A DNA stretch of 15,014 nt from Candidatus Cloacimonadota bacterium. GTDB lineage: Bacteria > Cloacimonadota > Cloacimonadia > Cloacimonadales > Cloacimonadaceae. Within the stretch, counting starts at the first letter, position 1. Each line of letters begins with the position of its first letter. A model generated the notes under the pieces. The model was not told where the DNA came from and searched no databases. It saw only the letters and a list, made by a program, of their open reading frames with translations. Made by a program: the position numbers and the translations under genes. Positions 6,397 through 14,891 of this stretch are shown one piece after another. The DNA is taken from contig JALNWR010000044.1 of the NCBI GenBank assembly GCA_023230795.1, positions 1 to 15,014 on the forward strand. The letters are read 5' to 3'.

Positions 6397-9300
6397 CTAA
6401 TTGATGATGGCAAATTTACCGCGGGTGCGTTCACCGTCCATTTCAATGATATAGAAATAGACTCCGCTGGAGACCTTTCTGCCATCTTGGTTTTTGGCAT
6501 TCCAGCGCCAGGTGATGCGGTTGTTTTCGGGATTAAAAGGGCCCAGCTTTGCTTTGTAAATCAAAGCGCCGCTGGCATCATAAATGGCGATCTTGCCGAT
6601 TTTCTGCGCAGGGAAATTCATGAAAACGAGCTCAGAATGCGAAGCAGTGGTCAAAGGATTTGGAAAAACCACGATCTCGCTGAGATCGGTGATATCCCGC
6701 AAGGCAAAGCGCGCCAGATTGTGCAGTGGGGAGATGATGTTTCCAAACAGATCGGTGACATTTTCGATCTGGATATAGTAGGCATCATTGCTGTATCTAA
6801 GGGTGTGGACGAAGTCTATTAGGACCCGGCTGTCTTCGGCATGAATGCTCTTGATGCTATTATCGGGGTCATTTTCCGGGCAGTGCAAAGTGTAGTTTCC
6901 CACGTAATTTGCAGATGTCTGATTGATCTCTTCATCGAAGCTGATCTCCACGCTTTTGCGCCCTTCTAAGACCTGGACCTTTTGCACCTTAGGCGGCACA
7001 ATATCCTGCACATAAGGGAAGGTAAAGCTGTGGGTAGCGATGGGGATTCCGCTGGGGCCGCAGACTCCGTGTACTTGCAGGCTAAAGAGCCCCTCTATAT
7101 CTGGAAAAGCCTCACGAAACCGCAGCTGGATGCCGTGTTGCTGAGCTGTGCTATTTACTGAAATCGGGTGTCCCAGATCATGAGACAGGCTATAAAAGCT
7201 GGGGTTCAACACGCTGGAGGTCATTCTTTGATTGAACAGAGCTCTCAGCTCATGATTCCCCACCATATTGATCTTGATGATCTGGGGAACCGGCAAGGTC
7301 ATAGCTTCATGCCAGGCTGAAAGCATGCTTTCGCTGGGCTCGCTGGCCAGATGCACCGCGCTGATGGCGTAAGAATAGTTATGCTCTACCTGCAGGTCTG
7401 TATCTGTATATGGTGTGCCCATGACCTTGTCGATCAAGCTGATATCCCCCGCTTCATCTTTGCGATAAATGCGGTAGAAATCTGCAGCTTGCTCTATCCA
7501 GCTCAGCTGAACCATATCCGGCCCAATGGCCTGAACCACCAGATTTACCGGGGTGGGAGGCCCGGTAAAAGGCTCATCCATGCCCCATTCAACTGCAATC
7601 AGCGAATCCGGCTCTACCTGGTAATTGCTCGTCACCCAAGCTTTGTCCGCTTCGTCCCGCCAGGCTGCCAAACGGTAGTTCAATGTGCTATCGCCCATAA
7701 ATACAGGCTTAAATTCACCATCTATGTATTTGACTATATAGAGGCTGGGGGAAATGCCCAGCACCAGGTCATCCTTGCCATCGCCATCCATATCCATGAC
7801 CGTGATGGCGTTTTGGGATTCCACGTTGTTAAACATAATGGAGCCCATGCTGATGTAGCTATTATTACCATCTGAGGTAAAGGCTTCAAAATGCCAGAAA
7901 TTCAAATCTGGATTCAGCATGCTTTCATTGTAGCCACCCACCACAAAATCCAGCTGTCCATCTCCATCAAAATCTCCGCTGGCAAGCTGATAGGTATTGG
8001 CAACCGGCATGCGGTGATGCCATACCATGTTTTGCTCAGCCATATTCAGGATTTCAAAGATCATGATGTCCCCATCGGTATCTGCACAGAGGATATCAGG
8101 GCGGGAATCCTGATCAAAGTTTTCCACTATGATGGTGGGCACGAAGTTGTTTCTCAAGTCTGTAGGGGTGTTGTTTAGCAGGGTGTTTCTGGCAGACATT
8201 ACACCCTGGTTGTTCCAGGCATAAAGCTGAATCACTCTGCCTTCAGGGAGGTTCTTTACCAGTAAGACGTCTTTGGTGCCGTTTCCGTTGTAATCCGCTA
8301 TAGCGCCGCCGATGATTCCAGTATCGTTGAGGTTCAGTGTATCTGCACTGGGATACTGTTCTCCCTCTGCGGTATCCCAGAGTTTGCCGATTTCGGATTG
8401 GAGCAGCAGCAATTCCATGCCGCGACCGTTGGTATCGCCCAGATCCAGAGGCCAGAAATTTTCACCAAAGGAGTGAGTCTGCACATGAGCTCCGGGGCGG
8501 GGTTCATAGGCATAGACTTTGCCATAGCCCAGCTCCGGAATATCCATGGCTAAATATTCAGCCTTGCCATTGCCATTAAAATCATGCCAGCGATTTAGCG
8601 GCACCTTAGCTTTCCCGATTTCCCGATGCAGAAATTTATGGGTGGGAACGCTCTCGTAGTGGATATCCATGAAGTCTTCCAGGATTTGACTTTGGGAGCT
8701 GAGCCCGGCGTTGTTTGTAGCCTTGATCTGTATATCCAGGCTGCCTTCGGGGAGGTCTTGTGGCAAAGACCACACCTGCAGGGTATCTACCAAAGTACCA
8801 TACAGCGTGCGCATTTGCCCACTGCTATCCCAGAGGGAAAGCTGCGTTCTCACCTTCTCATCAAAGGTAGCCGTGATGTAGTATCTCAGATTTTCACGCT
8901 CGTAACGTCTGAAATGTCCCAATTTCCCGGGCACAAGCTCCGGCAGACTGCGATTCACAGTGATAATGCGAAAGTAATTGTACTTCATCAGATTATTCTG
9001 CCGCTTTTCATATTGCAGACGCAGCATATAGCTGCCTTCAGGGAAGCTATCCGGAACGTAAAATTCACCCAACACCCCGTCATGCACCTCACTGGTATAA
9101 TAAACAGGCTGGGAAGTATGCTCCAGAGCGTCTTTCCAGGTACCCATATTGGGGTCTGTCATACTGCGATACATCAGGGTATAGCGGGCAAAGTTCTCGC
9201 CATAAACGCTGCCTTTGATCTGGGTGCTGCCGGAAATGCCGATCTGATCCAGAGGATAATCTATCTGAACAAAAGGCGGATCGAGATTGTCCAAAAGCTT

Positions 9301-10623
9301 TCTGGCATTCAGAAGGCCATGTCCGGTGCGAATATCAAAACCGGGGGCATCAATATCGTCTGTAGCACCAAGCAAACGCGCCCGCACCTGAGCAGGACTG
9401 AGCCCCGGAACCATTGACAAAAGCAGGGCTATGCTGCCGGAAACAAAAGGGGCGCTCATCGAAGTGCCGCTCATCTGCATATACATATCGTCTCCGCTGT
9501 CCTTGTAGGTGGACATCACAAATTCACCCGGAGCCACCAAATCCAGATCGTGCCCATAGCTGGAGAATCCGGAGACCACCTTCCCAGCATTTACACTTCC
9601 TACCGAAATCACGTTTGATAAGCGCGCCGGATAGCCCATATTGTCTCCGTGATCGTTTCCCGAAGAAGCCACCAGCACCACTCCCTTGGCATAAGCATAA
9701 TCACAGGCATCGGCGATGATGGCGGAATAGTTCGGGTCCCCCCAGCTCATATTGATTACATGGCAGCCGTTATCCGCTGCATAGATGATAGCCGCAGCGC
9801 AGTCATCATCTTGCAAATAGCCGGCGTCTGAGGTTCTGAATCCTGCTCTCAGCGGCATTATCCGCACGTTCCAGCACACTCCGGCCACGCCAATTCCGTT
9901 GTTGCCCACAGCTCCGATGATGCCGGAGACGTGCGTGCCATGGAAGTTTTCATCTTCCACGTCGTTATCCTGTTCCAGATAGTCTCCCAAGGCCACATCC
10001 GCCATCTCGGGAGCATCCACAAAGTCCCAGCCGCACCAGTCATCTATATAGCCGTTTCCATCATCGTCGATGCCGTTATCCGGAATCTCGCCATGATTGA
10101 TATAGACATTTGCCTGGATATCGGGATGATTGATCAGCAGTCCGCTATCTACAACGCCCACTATGATCTGATGGCTGCCAGTGCCATAATCCCAGGCTTG
10201 GGGAATGCTGCACAGATGATGCAGCTGTCTGGGGAAAAGCTCATCATTGGGTATGGCATGCATTTTCCTTAGATAGTTTGGTTCGATGTATTCGATTCCG
10301 GCAAAGCTCAGGCTTTTCATTTGCTGAATATCCGGCATCTGGCTCAGGTTTGCCTTAAAGTAGCGTCCGGATGGCATTCCTGAGATCGGCTGCAGGTCTT
10401 TCAGGCCGTATTGGCTCAGGTAGGTATCAAAGTCTGAAAGTCCGATCTTAGCTTCGCTGATCTGTTTTTGAGAGCTGGTCTTAAAAAGTATCTGCCCCGG
10501 AGTGTATGCCCCTATCGCCAATAGCGGGCAGCCAAGCAGGAGCATCAAAAGGATCAGCAGGGCATTGGTGGTAAACCGGGCAGGACTTGCTTTCTTATGC
10601 AGAAAAGGGCTATTCAATCTCAT
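6397..10623 (-). CDS. Secreted subtilisin-like (S8) protease with FG-GAP-like repeats, FN3 and T9SS-type C-terminal domain
   Basis: A 1408-residue exported serine protease. Residues 1-39 are a charged N-region plus a long hydrophobic core, ending AIGA. A prodomain covers about 40-120 (ends IEYIEPNYL). The catalytic domain (about 135-445) has Asp159 in VVDSG, His228 in FHGTHVSG, oxyanion Asn323 in SSGND and Ser388 in GTSMSAP, so the triad is complete. Between Asp and His lies a calcium-loop-like DDDGNGYIDD insert (186-195). About 675-1010 holds at least five DxDxDG-like FG-GAP/VCBS-type units (for example DFDGDGQLDF and DMDGDGKDDL). An FN3 domain spans about 1021-1105, two Ig-like SbsA-type domains about 1110-1308, and a FlgD-like sorting domain about 1313-1408 starts VVFPNPL and ends GKFAIIN. 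It sits directly downstream of the PorV/PorQ-like gene (nine-base gap, AAGGGA overlapping the upstream stop). Confidence 0.94.
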   Translation of the reverse strand: MRLNSPFLHKKASPARFTTNALLILLMLLLGCPLLAIGAYTPGQILFKTSSQKQISEAKIGLSDFDTYLSQYGLKDLQPISGMPSGRYFKANLSQMPDIQQMKSLSFAGIEYIEPNYLRKMHAIPNDELFPRQLHHLCSIPQAWDYGTGSHQIIVGVVDSGLLINHPDIQANVYINHGEIPDNGIDDDGNGYIDDWCGWDFVDAPEMADVALGDYLEQDNDVEDENFHGTHVSGIIGAVGNNGIGVAGVCWNVRIMPLRAGFRTSDAGYLQDDDCAAAIIYAADNGCHVINMSWGDPNYSAIIADACDYAYAKGVVLVASSGNDHGDNMGYPARLSNVISVGSVNAGKVVSGFSSYGHDLDLVAPGEFVMSTYKDSGDDMYMQMSGTSMSAPFVSGSIALLLSMVPGLSPAQVRARLLGATDDIDAPGFDIRTGHGLLNARKLLDNLDPPFVQIDYPLDQIGISGSTQIKGSVYGENFARYTLMYRSMTDPNMGTWKDALEHTSQPVYYTSEVHDGVLGEFYVPDSFPEGSYMLRLQYEKRQNNLMKYNYFRIITVNRSLPELVPGKLGHFRRYERENLRYYITATFDEKVRTQLSLWDSSGQMRTLYGTLVDTLQVWSLPQDLPEGSLDIQIKATNNAGLSSQSQILEDFMDIHYESVPTHKFLHREIGKAKVPLNRWHDFNGNGKAEYLAMDIPELGYGKVYAYEPRPGAHVQTHSFGENFWPLDLGDTNGRGMELLLLQSEIGKLWDTAEGEQYPSADTLNLNDTGIIGGAIADYNGNGTKDVLLVKNLPEGRVIQLYAWNNQGVMSARNTLLNNTPTDLRNNFVPTIIVENFDQDSRPDILCADTDGDIMIFEILNMAEQNMVWHHRMPVANTYQLASGDFDGDGQLDFVVGGYNESMLNPDLNFWHFEAFTSDGNNSYISMGSIMFNNVESQNAITVMDMDGDGKDDLVLGISPSLYIVKYIDGEFKPVFMGDSTLNYRLAAWRDEADKAWVTSNYQVEPDSLIAVEWGMDEPFTGPPTPVNLVVQAIGPDMVQLSWIEQAADFYRIYRKDEAGDISLIDKVMGTPYTDTDLQVEHNYSYAISAVHLASEPSESMLSAWHEAMTLPVPQIIKINMVGNHELRALFNQRMTSSVLNPSFYSLSHDLGHPISVNSTAQQHGIQLRFREAFPDIEGLFSLQVHGVCGPSGIPIATHSFTFPYVQDIVPPKVQKVQVLEGRKSVEISFDEEINQTSANYVGNYTLHCPENDPDNSIKSIHAEDSRVLIDFVHTLRYSNDAYYIQIENVTDLFGNIISPLHNLARFALRDITDLSEIVVFPNPLTTASHSELVFMNFPAQKIGKIAIYDASGALIYKAKLGPFNPENNRITWRWNAKNQDGRKVSSGVYFYIIEMDGERTRGKFAIIN

Positions 10624-10632
10624 ATTATTCCC

Positions 10633-11535
10633 TTAAAACTGGTAGCTCAGCCCAAAGCTATGCACGTCGCTCAGCCCTTCGCTGAAGGCCACATAGCCAT
10701 AGTCTATGGCAATGCGGAAGAGCTTTAGCCCCATTCCGGCAGTAAAGCTTTCGGCATCGGTATTAAATTTGTATCCCGCTCTGAGGTATAAGCTTTGCAT
10801 CGGTTTCAATTCTGTGCTCAGCGCTATGCGCAAATCCTCGTCCACAGCCTTGATGAAAGAGGCTTCCATTCCCAGCTCTCCCCTTCCCAGAGTGATTCCC
10901 TCATACAGATCCAGGTCCAGACTGATGGGCAGCTTTTCTCTTTTCTCATCGGTCTTATTGCTGATGCCCAGATTGCGCACTGCAAAAGACATTCTGCTGC
11001 CAGCCAGAGGCGGCAGCCAGGTGCTGCCCAGATCGCTGCTCAGCGCCAAAGATGAAGCCGTGTCCAATTTCTGATAGACCACTCCCAGATTCGCTCCCAG
11101 ATAGAGGTTGGGACTCAGGCGCAGGGCATAATTTCCCCGGATATTGGTATCGGAGGGATTGTAGTGTCCTATCAAGAGTCCGGTCTCATCCCGCTTTTCG
11201 ATTTCGCCATAGCTGAGATTGATAAGGCCCAGTCCAAAGTGCGAGCTGCGCGTGGAATAGGAATATACCAGCGAGCTGTAGGCCGTATCTCCGATCCAGG
11301 TGCTGTGTGAGGCAGTCAGGCTTTTGTTCCTCTCCACGGTTGCAGATGCAGGCTGCCAGAACCAGGCGCTATGATTGCTGTCATAGTGAATCCCGCGTCC
11401 GGCCAAAGCCATGCTTACCGGATTTACCGGGATGTTTAGGAATTGGTAACCGTATCTGCCGGCCTCGGAGTGCACGTTGGCGATCAAAGTCCAGGCCAGG
11501 ACAGCGATCAACAGTGTAATAATGTATTTTTTCAT
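10633..11535 (-). CDS. PorV/PorQ-family outer-membrane beta-barrel
   Basis: A 300-residue outer-membrane protein of the type associated with type IX secretion. PorV acts as a shuttle or attachment factor for T9SS cargo, and PorQ is a related barrel. A signal peptide covers about 1-23 (MKK plus a hydrophobic core, ending NVHS). The family N-terminal pattern follows: AGRYGYQFLNIPVNPVSMAL, then a QPAS segment in place of the usual NPA. The remainder alternates short amphipathic strands, including SLVYSYST, GLGLINLSYG, YLGANLG and SFTAGMGLKL. It ends FGLSYQF with the C-terminal Phe typical of barrels. AAGGAG lies nine bases before the ATG. The gene is sandwiched between two T9SS-type cargo genes with gaps of 13 and 9 bases, which supports a role in their export or surface attachment. 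PorV versus PorQ cannot be decided. Confidence 0.82.
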   Translation of the reverse strand: MKKYIITLLIAVLAWTLIANVHSEAGRYGYQFLNIPVNPVSMALAGRGIHYDSNHSAWFWQPASATVERNKSLTASHSTWIGDTAYSSLVYSYSTRSSHFGLGLINLSYGEIEKRDETGLLIGHYNPSDTNIRGNYALRLSPNLYLGANLGVVYQKLDTASSLALSSDLGSTWLPPLAGSRMSFAVRNLGISNKTDEKREKLPISLDLDLYEGITLGRGELGMEASFIKAVDEDLRIALSTELKPMQSLYLRAGYKFNTDAESFTAGMGLKLFRIAIDYGYVAFSEGLSDVHSFGLSYQF

Positions 11536-11548
11536 GAAGCTATGCTCC

Positions 11549-14500
11549 TTATTTTTCTATACCAAAGCGCAGGCGGTGAATTTCACCTTCCGCACTGATG
11601 ATGGCGATATATATCCCGCTGCTGAGTCTATGCGCTGGGATTTCAAATATTTCCAGATTGCGCAGGTAGGCATAAGCCAGAGCGCTATGTTTATAAACCA
11701 TTTTACCACTGATGTCAAAGATTTTGAGCTCCACCTGTATATCCTGCGTGGGCATTATCGAAAGGCGCAGCTTCGGCTCGTAGATGTTTTTCAAAGGATT
11801 GGGGAAGAAATACAGCTCATCCAGCACAAATCTGCCTTCGCTCTGGAACTGATTCTGCGCTGTGCTGGCTCCCCGGGAAGCGCTGCGGCGCAGATCGGCA
11901 AATTCACAGAGCCAGGCCTCATCTACCGTAGCGGGATTGAAATCCGGCAAGGCAGTGCGGAAGATGCTGCCTTTATCTGAGGCTATCCACAGATAGTAAC
12001 CCTCATCTGCACCCTGGGCTACAAAAGGCAGGTGGCGTCCCCGATTTGCAAAAGATACGGGGAAGTCGGATTGCAGCCGGTAATTTTCATTCCAGATAGC
12101 AAGGCGGTTCATGCTGAGTGCGGCGGCCAGCTCCAGCCTGCCATCCCCATTCAGGTCCATGGCCAAAGCTCCGGCGCTGATGCCATCATCGCTTAGCCCC
12201 ATATCGAGGCTCGCCGGGCTCATCGCGCTGCCGCTGTAATCTATGATAAAGACCTTGTTAGCAGTGCTGAGCATGAGGTCCAGGCTGCCATTGGCATCAA
12301 AATCCTGGATAGTCAAAGGCGCAAAAGTGCTGTCCGGAAGCACAAAGGGAAAGCCCGGCAAGAGCTTCCATTCATTGAGACCTGCCTCAAATTCATATAC
12401 GTAGATGCTGGCCGGACATTGCACTATGAGGCTGAGCTCCTCTTTTAGCGGCGCGGCAAAGAGTCCGATGCACAAGGAATCCGCGGGGACAGAAAGCTCA
12501 AAGCTCTGCAGATCGCCTGTGCCAAAGTCCTTTTGCAAAAGCTGATGGGTATCTGTCTTGCTAAGGCCGAAAATCTGCCCCTCGTAATAGGACAGATTGG
12601 CCTGCAGCTCTCCCTGGGGCAGGATATACTCTGCTTGATACTCTCTTGTAATCTTGTCATAGAGCATGATTTCGCTGAGGCCGCTATCTGTGCGTTTCAG
12701 GGGTAAAAGCAGCTGCGAGCCGATATCCACCGGATGGCTGATCCATTCGCGATTGGCCAGATTCAAGGTGAAGCGGATGCCGCTGGTGTCTTTGCGGGCC
12801 AGGCGCAGCAAATGATCCTTCTGCATGGGCAGATACAAGGCCTCGCCATCCCAAGTATATAGCTGTGTAATGGGCTGATAAAGCTGCGGATAGCCTGTGG
12901 CCATGCTGTCGTCTTTGAAAAGGGTAAGCTGGCCATCCGACATCGGATAAAATATCTCCTGCACGCCGTCCCCATCAAGGTCTATGGCCGCAGCCGGCAA
13001 GAGACTGGGGCCGGGAAATTCTGCATCCAGCCTCCAGGCAAAGCGCAGGCTAAAGCTCATCCGATTATCGCTCTCACTGATATCATAAATCTCCAGCGGA
13101 ATGCCACCGTAATAGCTCTCCGCAGTGGGCAGCCAGATCAGATCATTGTGAAGGCCATAGCCAAAGTAGTCGTTATTATCCGCACGATAGCTATCCTTGT
13201 AACCGCCATATTTATATTCATCCATGATCGCAGTATCCAGATGCTGAAAGCCATCCGCTTCTTCGAGGTCCACACCTTTGTGATTTGCATTGGCATTCAC
13301 GCGGTTGAGATCAAAATTCTGGGTGAAATTCTCCTCAATCACATTCTCATCTATATGCCAGATCAGGATTCCGCTGCCATCTGTGCTGGGGTCCATACCA
13401 AATCCTGGCAGGAAGAAATCCCATTCCGAGCCGGAATAGCGGTTTGCCATAAAGTTGAAGTAAGGCAGATCCGGATATTGATCATAATACTCCTGTTCCC
13501 CTTCGGGCAGAAGCTTGAAGCTGTAACTGGGCAGATTGTTGTAAGGGTCCAGGCTGCCATCGGGATTTTGCTGGCGGTTTTCCAGTAGGAAATATTCCTT
13601 TTCCGAGATCGGAACCTTGTAGAGCCTGATGGCATCCTGCTGATGATTTAAAAAGTGATCCAAAGGGAAGTCCTGCCCATCCTGCTCCAAAGTAACTGCC
13701 TCTTCCCAGCCCAGAAGATAGCGGCAATAGGCAGAAAGCTGTGCAGGCACATAACCGCCGGCATTCCACACTCCGGTGCCCATCAAACCCCAATTGCCGA
13801 TGCCCTGACTCTTGCCATTGCTGCTGTCGTTGTCAAACAGCGTCGGTAGCCCCAATACGTGACCAAATTGATGAGCCAAAACTCCGTATAGGCTGAAAAG
13901 GTAAAGCTCTGCATCCTCTTCACCTTCTCCCGGGAAGTAATCATGATACTGGTCTTCAGGCACGATCACGACGTTTGTCAAAACCGCCCCATCCGGAGTC
14001 TCAAAGCCGGGATAATCGTCATTGTCAGGATCAAAATAGGATTGCAAATACCGGCGCGTGAGGAAGGTGCTCCAGATCGAATCCGTGCGAATGCGCTCCA
14101 CATCTGTCTCCTGCCCGGCTCCGGCATGAAAGATGATCACCGCATCGTAATCCTGGAAGTTGATCACAGCCTGAGCCTGAGGCATCAAATCCGGCAATAT
14201 CTCCGGCAACCGTGCATCGGTCTTGCTGGATGTATCTGAACCATAATAAGCCAGCGGCCTGGACAACTGAAATCTTTGGGGATACACAGTGTAATTCATC
14301 TCGTAAGCGCCATGCGAGGCATCCAGGAAGAAATCCCCCAAATGCAGCATCCAACGCTCAAAAAAGGCCGCATCATGCCCCCATCTCGTATCTGGATACT
14401 GAGGCTCGGTCTTGAATCGGACATCGCTGAATTCCACCATCAAAGCTAAGACGTTTGAAGGTAAAGCATCCTGCCTAAAACTACTGTCAAAACCCTGCGG

Positions 14501-14674
14501 GTCTGTGGAATTTATTCCACTTCCCGAAGCAAGATTCCCGGGCACAGCTATCCTGATGGGCTCCCAAGTATCCGGAATATCTTTATACATCGGATGCGGG
14601 GGCACCATGGCATGCCCTGTGAGGCAAAGCAATAGCAGAATGGCTAACTGTGTGTATCTCAACCTTTTTGGCAT
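11549..14674 (-). CDS. Secreted M6-family (immune inhibitor A-like) metalloprotease homologue with altered HExxH and T9SS-type C-terminal domain
   Basis: A 1041-residue exported protein. The ATG at 14674 is chosen because GGGAGAAG lies eight bases upstream and the product begins with a clean signal peptide (MPKRLRYTQ plus LAILLLLCL, cleavage near GHA 20-22). The upstream in-frame TTG at 14737 would hide it. The M6 domain covers about 72-545, with LMVEFSD, SHGAYEMNY, AHQFGHVLGLPTLFD (267-281), GIGNWGLMGTGVWN (291-304, Met-turn) and GILIWHIDE (435-443). The zinc motif reads His268-Gln-Phe-Gly-His272, so the general-base Glu is Gln (codon CAA at 13870-13868). FG-GAP-like units occur near 562-587, 788-812 and 836-860. 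A sorting domain at about 952-1041 begins FFPNPL and ends RLRFGIEK. It is the first gene of the operon that continues with the barrel, the S8 protease and HflX. Confidence 0.9.
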   Translation of the reverse strand: MPKRLRYTQLAILLLLCLTGHAMVPPHPMYKDIPDTWEPIRIAVPGNLASGSGINSTDPQGFDSSFRQDALPSNVLALMVEFSDVRFKTEPQYPDTRWGHDAAFFERWMLHLGDFFLDASHGAYEMNYTVYPQRFQLSRPLAYYGSDTSSKTDARLPEILPDLMPQAQAVINFQDYDAVIIFHAGAGQETDVERIRTDSIWSTFLTRRYLQSYFDPDNDDYPGFETPDGAVLTNVVIVPEDQYHDYFPGEGEEDAELYLFSLYGVLAHQFGHVLGLPTLFDNDSSNGKSQGIGNWGLMGTGVWNAGGYVPAQLSAYCRYLLGWEEAVTLEQDGQDFPLDHFLNHQQDAIRLYKVPISEKEYFLLENRQQNPDGSLDPYNNLPSYSFKLLPEGEQEYYDQYPDLPYFNFMANRYSGSEWDFFLPGFGMDPSTDGSGILIWHIDENVIEENFTQNFDLNRVNANANHKGVDLEEADGFQHLDTAIMDEYKYGGYKDSYRADNNDYFGYGLHNDLIWLPTAESYYGGIPLEIYDISESDNRMSFSLRFAWRLDAEFPGPSLLPAAAIDLDGDGVQEIFYPMSDGQLTLFKDDSMATGYPQLYQPITQLYTWDGEALYLPMQKDHLLRLARKDTSGIRFTLNLANREWISHPVDIGSQLLLPLKRTDSGLSEIMLYDKITREYQAEYILPQGELQANLSYYEGQIFGLSKTDTHQLLQKDFGTGDLQSFELSVPADSLCIGLFAAPLKEELSLIVQCPASIYVYEFEAGLNEWKLLPGFPFVLPDSTFAPLTIQDFDANGSLDLMLSTANKVFIIDYSGSAMSPASLDMGLSDDGISAGALAMDLNGDGRLELAAALSMNRLAIWNENYRLQSDFPVSFANRGRHLPFVAQGADEGYYLWIASDKGSIFRTALPDFNPATVDEAWLCEFADLRRSASRGASTAQNQFQSEGRFVLDELYFFPNPLKNIYEPKLRLSIMPTQDIQVELKIFDISGKMVYKHSALAYAYLRNLEIFEIPAHRLSSGIYIAIISAEGEIHRLRFGIEK

Positions 14675-14735
14675 AAATGTATCTTCTCCCAAACTTATAT
14701 TATGAAAATGCAAATAGAATTCAAAGCCAATGTGC

Positions 14736-14764
14736 AAGCTATTTGAAAGGCAAAATCACGTCAA
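14736..14764 (-). promoter_or_regulatory. Possible promoter of the protease/barrel operon
   Basis: On the minus strand TTGACG (14764-14759) and TAGCTT (14741-14736) are separated by 17 bases, about 60 bases before the ATG at 14674. The -35 is good and the -10 matches the consensus at only three positions. It is the best sigma70-like candidate in this intergenic region. Confidence 0.3.
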
Positions 14765-14809
14765 GAGAAAGCTGAATTTAAGGGGGAGTTTTGAGGTTTT
14801 CAGATTTTT

Positions 14810-14871
14810 GGAGTTCAAACGCCTTACGATGTTTATACATATACTACCAATTACTTAGGCGTTTGGACTTC
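14810..14871 (+). promoter_or_regulatory. Imperfect 15-bp inverted repeat ahead of the right-edge gene
   Basis: The arms at 14810-14824 (GGAGTTCAAACGCCT) and 14857-14871 (AGGCGTTTGGACTTC) pair over 15 bases around a 32-base AT-rich loop. As plus-strand RNA every position pairs if two G-U wobbles are counted. As minus-strand RNA the same two positions are A-C mismatches. The repeat ends 20 bases before the ATG at 14892. It could be an RNA leader structure or a DNA operator bracketing a promoter, since the loop holds TATACAT and TATACT. No T-run follows, so it is not an intrinsic terminator. Confidence 0.5.
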
Positions 14872-14891
14872 AGTGTGTCAGGAGAAATTGG

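Noticed and set aside
8334..9417. Plus-strand open frames inside the S8 protease gene
   Set aside because: They are antisense shadows of FG-GAP-like and Ig-like coding sequence, with no start signals or recognisable domains. The minus-strand frame is continuous over 1408 codons.
14675..14737. Longer M6 protein starting at TTG 14737
   Set aside because: It would place 21 non-signal-like residues ahead of a clear signal peptide and has no Shine-Dalgarno. ATG 14674 has GGGAGAAG eight bases upstream.
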